Shown piece by piece: positions 63,116 through 64,000 of a stretch of 64,000 bases of DNA. Position numbers and translations under genes: made by a program. The DNA is taken from contig NZ_ATYJ01000014.1 in the NCBI RefSeq assembly GCF_000427625.1, positions 124,001 to 188,000 on the forward strand, read 5' to 3'. The first letter of the stretch is position 1, and each line of letters starts with the position of its first letter. This DNA is from Methylobacter luteus IMV-B-3098. Lineage in GTDB: Bacteria > Pseudomonadota > Gammaproteobacteria > Methylococcales > Methylomonadaceae. The notes beneath the pieces were generated by a model. It searched no databases and was not told the DNA's origin. It was given only the letters and a program-made list of their open reading frames with translations.

Positions 63116-63325
63116 TTACCAGCGATCCTCCGCCCATTTTTTTATCCCGGCCTCCGCATCATCCAGCAGCGCTTCAATAGAGTCATAGCCGCTTTTGCCC
63201 CGCCTTCTTCAAAAGCAAAAGCGGCCATTTTCATATCGACAATATACTCCAGGCTTAATCCCGCCACCGTTATTAATCAGATCCGTCATGTACGGGTATT
63301 TGTGAGCGTTTTTGATGGAGTTCAT
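63116..63325 (-). pseudogene. Small degenerate open frame
   Basis: From ATG 63325: MNSIKNAHKYPYMTDLINNG, GGIKPG, then sensible sequence changes frame to LEYIVDMKMAAFAFEEGG, and again to GYDSIEALLDDAEAGIKKWA ending EDRW. Two shifts would be needed to join them. Family unknown. Confidence 0.35.
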
Positions 63326-63330
63326 GGTTA

Positions 63331-64000
63331 TCACCCCTTGTTGCACCCTTTTGGAATCAGCCATGAGACTGCCGGTTTGTCGTGTTTTGCATAGTCGGCT
63401 ACCGGTATTTTTTCGCCGGTCACACGCTCCAGCTCATCAACGCTGACCAGGTACCGGTCCAGGTTTTTCTTCGTGGCCTCAGGCGAGTTCGGCACGATCC
63501 AGGCGATCGCCCTTTCGTCTTGGCCCATGCCACGAATGATCACTTTCCAGAACGCGTCCGGGGTTTTAACGCCGTGCGACTTTACAAAGAAATCATCGCT
63601 TGGGTTGTCGCCCCAGATCACGCCGCCGATCACCAGCAACTCGTCGATGTCGCGGTAGCATTCGATGATCTCCTCGGTTAGCAGCCAGGCTCCCCTATTC
63701 ATATTCGCGGCCTGCGGCAGGATGTTGGTCATGGTGTTGCTTTGCCGGATCGCTGTCTCGGAGTGGTCCAGATGGTTCGCCGGCAGGAGATGGCCACGAT
63801 CGTAACTGCGGCCGTAGGCTTCAGAGCTGGTTTGCTGGCATGCCGCCGGCACATGCGGATCCAGGAAGAACTGGCCGTACCGCTTGGCGTTACCGGTATC
63901 GTGCTGGGCGTTGTATCTGAATTTGACCGCTCCCCGCCGGGTGCAATCCAGCCAGACGGTAAACCCCTCGTAATCCAGCTGAAGTAGACTGTCTATTTGG
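63331..64000 (-). CDS. NUC-family endonuclease, second paralogue, 5' end outside window
   Basis: The frame is open to the window edge; at least 222 residues are seen. It matches the nuclease domain of 60639..61871: WLDCTRRGAVKFRYNAQHDT, RSYDRGHLLPANHLDHSETA with the DRGH motif, TNILPQAANMNRGAW, SWLIPKGCNKG. Base composition is more GC-rich than in the first copy, so this is not a recent duplicate. It lies inside the Tn402-like element starting at 62961. Confidence 0.9.
   Translation of the reverse strand, partial: QIDSLLQLDYEGFTVWLDCTRRGAVKFRYNAQHDTGNAKRYGQFFLDPHVPAACQQTSSEAYGRSYDRGHLLPANHLDHSETAIRQSNTMTNILPQAANMNRGAWLLTEEIIECYRDIDELLVIGGVIWGDNPSDDFFVKSHGVKTPDAFWKVIIRGMGQDERAIAWIVPNSPEATKKNLDRYLVSVDELERVTGEKIPVADYAKHDKPAVSWLIPKGCNKG

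Overview
The window reads as a mosaic, heavily rearranged plasmid (or plasmid-derived island) from a gammaproteobacterium. The plasmid call rests on an iteron origin with a TrfA-like initiator (31378..33475), a ParA-type partition pair (36347..37802), a second, actin-type partition locus with a repeat array (21491..23240), several toxin-antitoxin modules, and very dense insertion sequences. The mix of families (metal and chromate resistance, DUF1259, SBBP repeats, RtcB, NUC nucleases) is compatible with a methylotrophic or sulfur-habitat gammaproteobacterium, but no taxonomic marker gene is present and this is only a suggestion.

Layout. 1..3200: end of a heavy-metal RND efflux operon with small membrane proteins and a dead PepSY gene. 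3302..7118: chromate operon (chrB, chrA, DUF1259, ChrB-domain protein). 7221..8192: exported protein of the pyruvoyl-dependent histidine decarboxylase family. A Tn3-type terminal repeat at 8349..8386 cuts a GNAT gene. 8621..12171: transposon with resolvase, split DDE transposase, AAA ATPase and a repeated end. 12280..18031: attC-like site, large secreted ankyrin protein, three tandem paralogues of an unknown family (two broken), transglutaminase-like protein. 18278..20730: complete IS21-family element with a 6-bp target duplication. 20740..24370: repeat element, large inverted repeats, ParM/StbB partition locus, 94-bp direct repeats, possible second origin. 24374..31139: antirepressor, integrase, AbiE system, decayed DinG-like helicase, AP2 and IS5 remnants, VapBC. 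31378..37802: iteron origin, TrfA, brxC remnant, second VapBC, IS3 remnant, ParA and partner. 37926..42106: IS200/IS605 element, HepT/MntA, group II intron pieces. 42107..47604: two inverted IS982 copies around GC-rich hydrolase, NmrA and cupin genes. 47607..50981: sulfur-type operon (SQR-like, ferredoxin, DUF4242, rhodanese, DUF1641) with a TetR regulator and three copies of one operator. 51045..54343: Tn3 and Tn402-like debris, a mer operon lacking merA, and a GST. 54484..56262: rtcB plus an rbfA-like gene with a candidate leader. 56868..59366: SBBP remnant and an integrase split by a tnpB-only IS605-type element. 59568..64000: cupin cassette with attC-like site, repeat element, two NUC-type nucleases, and more transposon ends.

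How it works together: the backbone supplies replication (TrfA on iterons), partition (two systems) and addiction (AbiE, two VapBC, HepT/MntA). Cargo supplies resistance to metals, chromate and mercury uptake/sensing, sulfide oxidation and RNA repair. Many genes carry single frameshifts or stops (PepSY, GNAT, two paralogues, abiEii, dinG, AP2, vapB, brxC, IS3, DUF1641, SBBP, tnpA), so either the plasmid is decaying quickly or the assembly carries indels. No CRISPR array, rRNA or tRNA was recognised.
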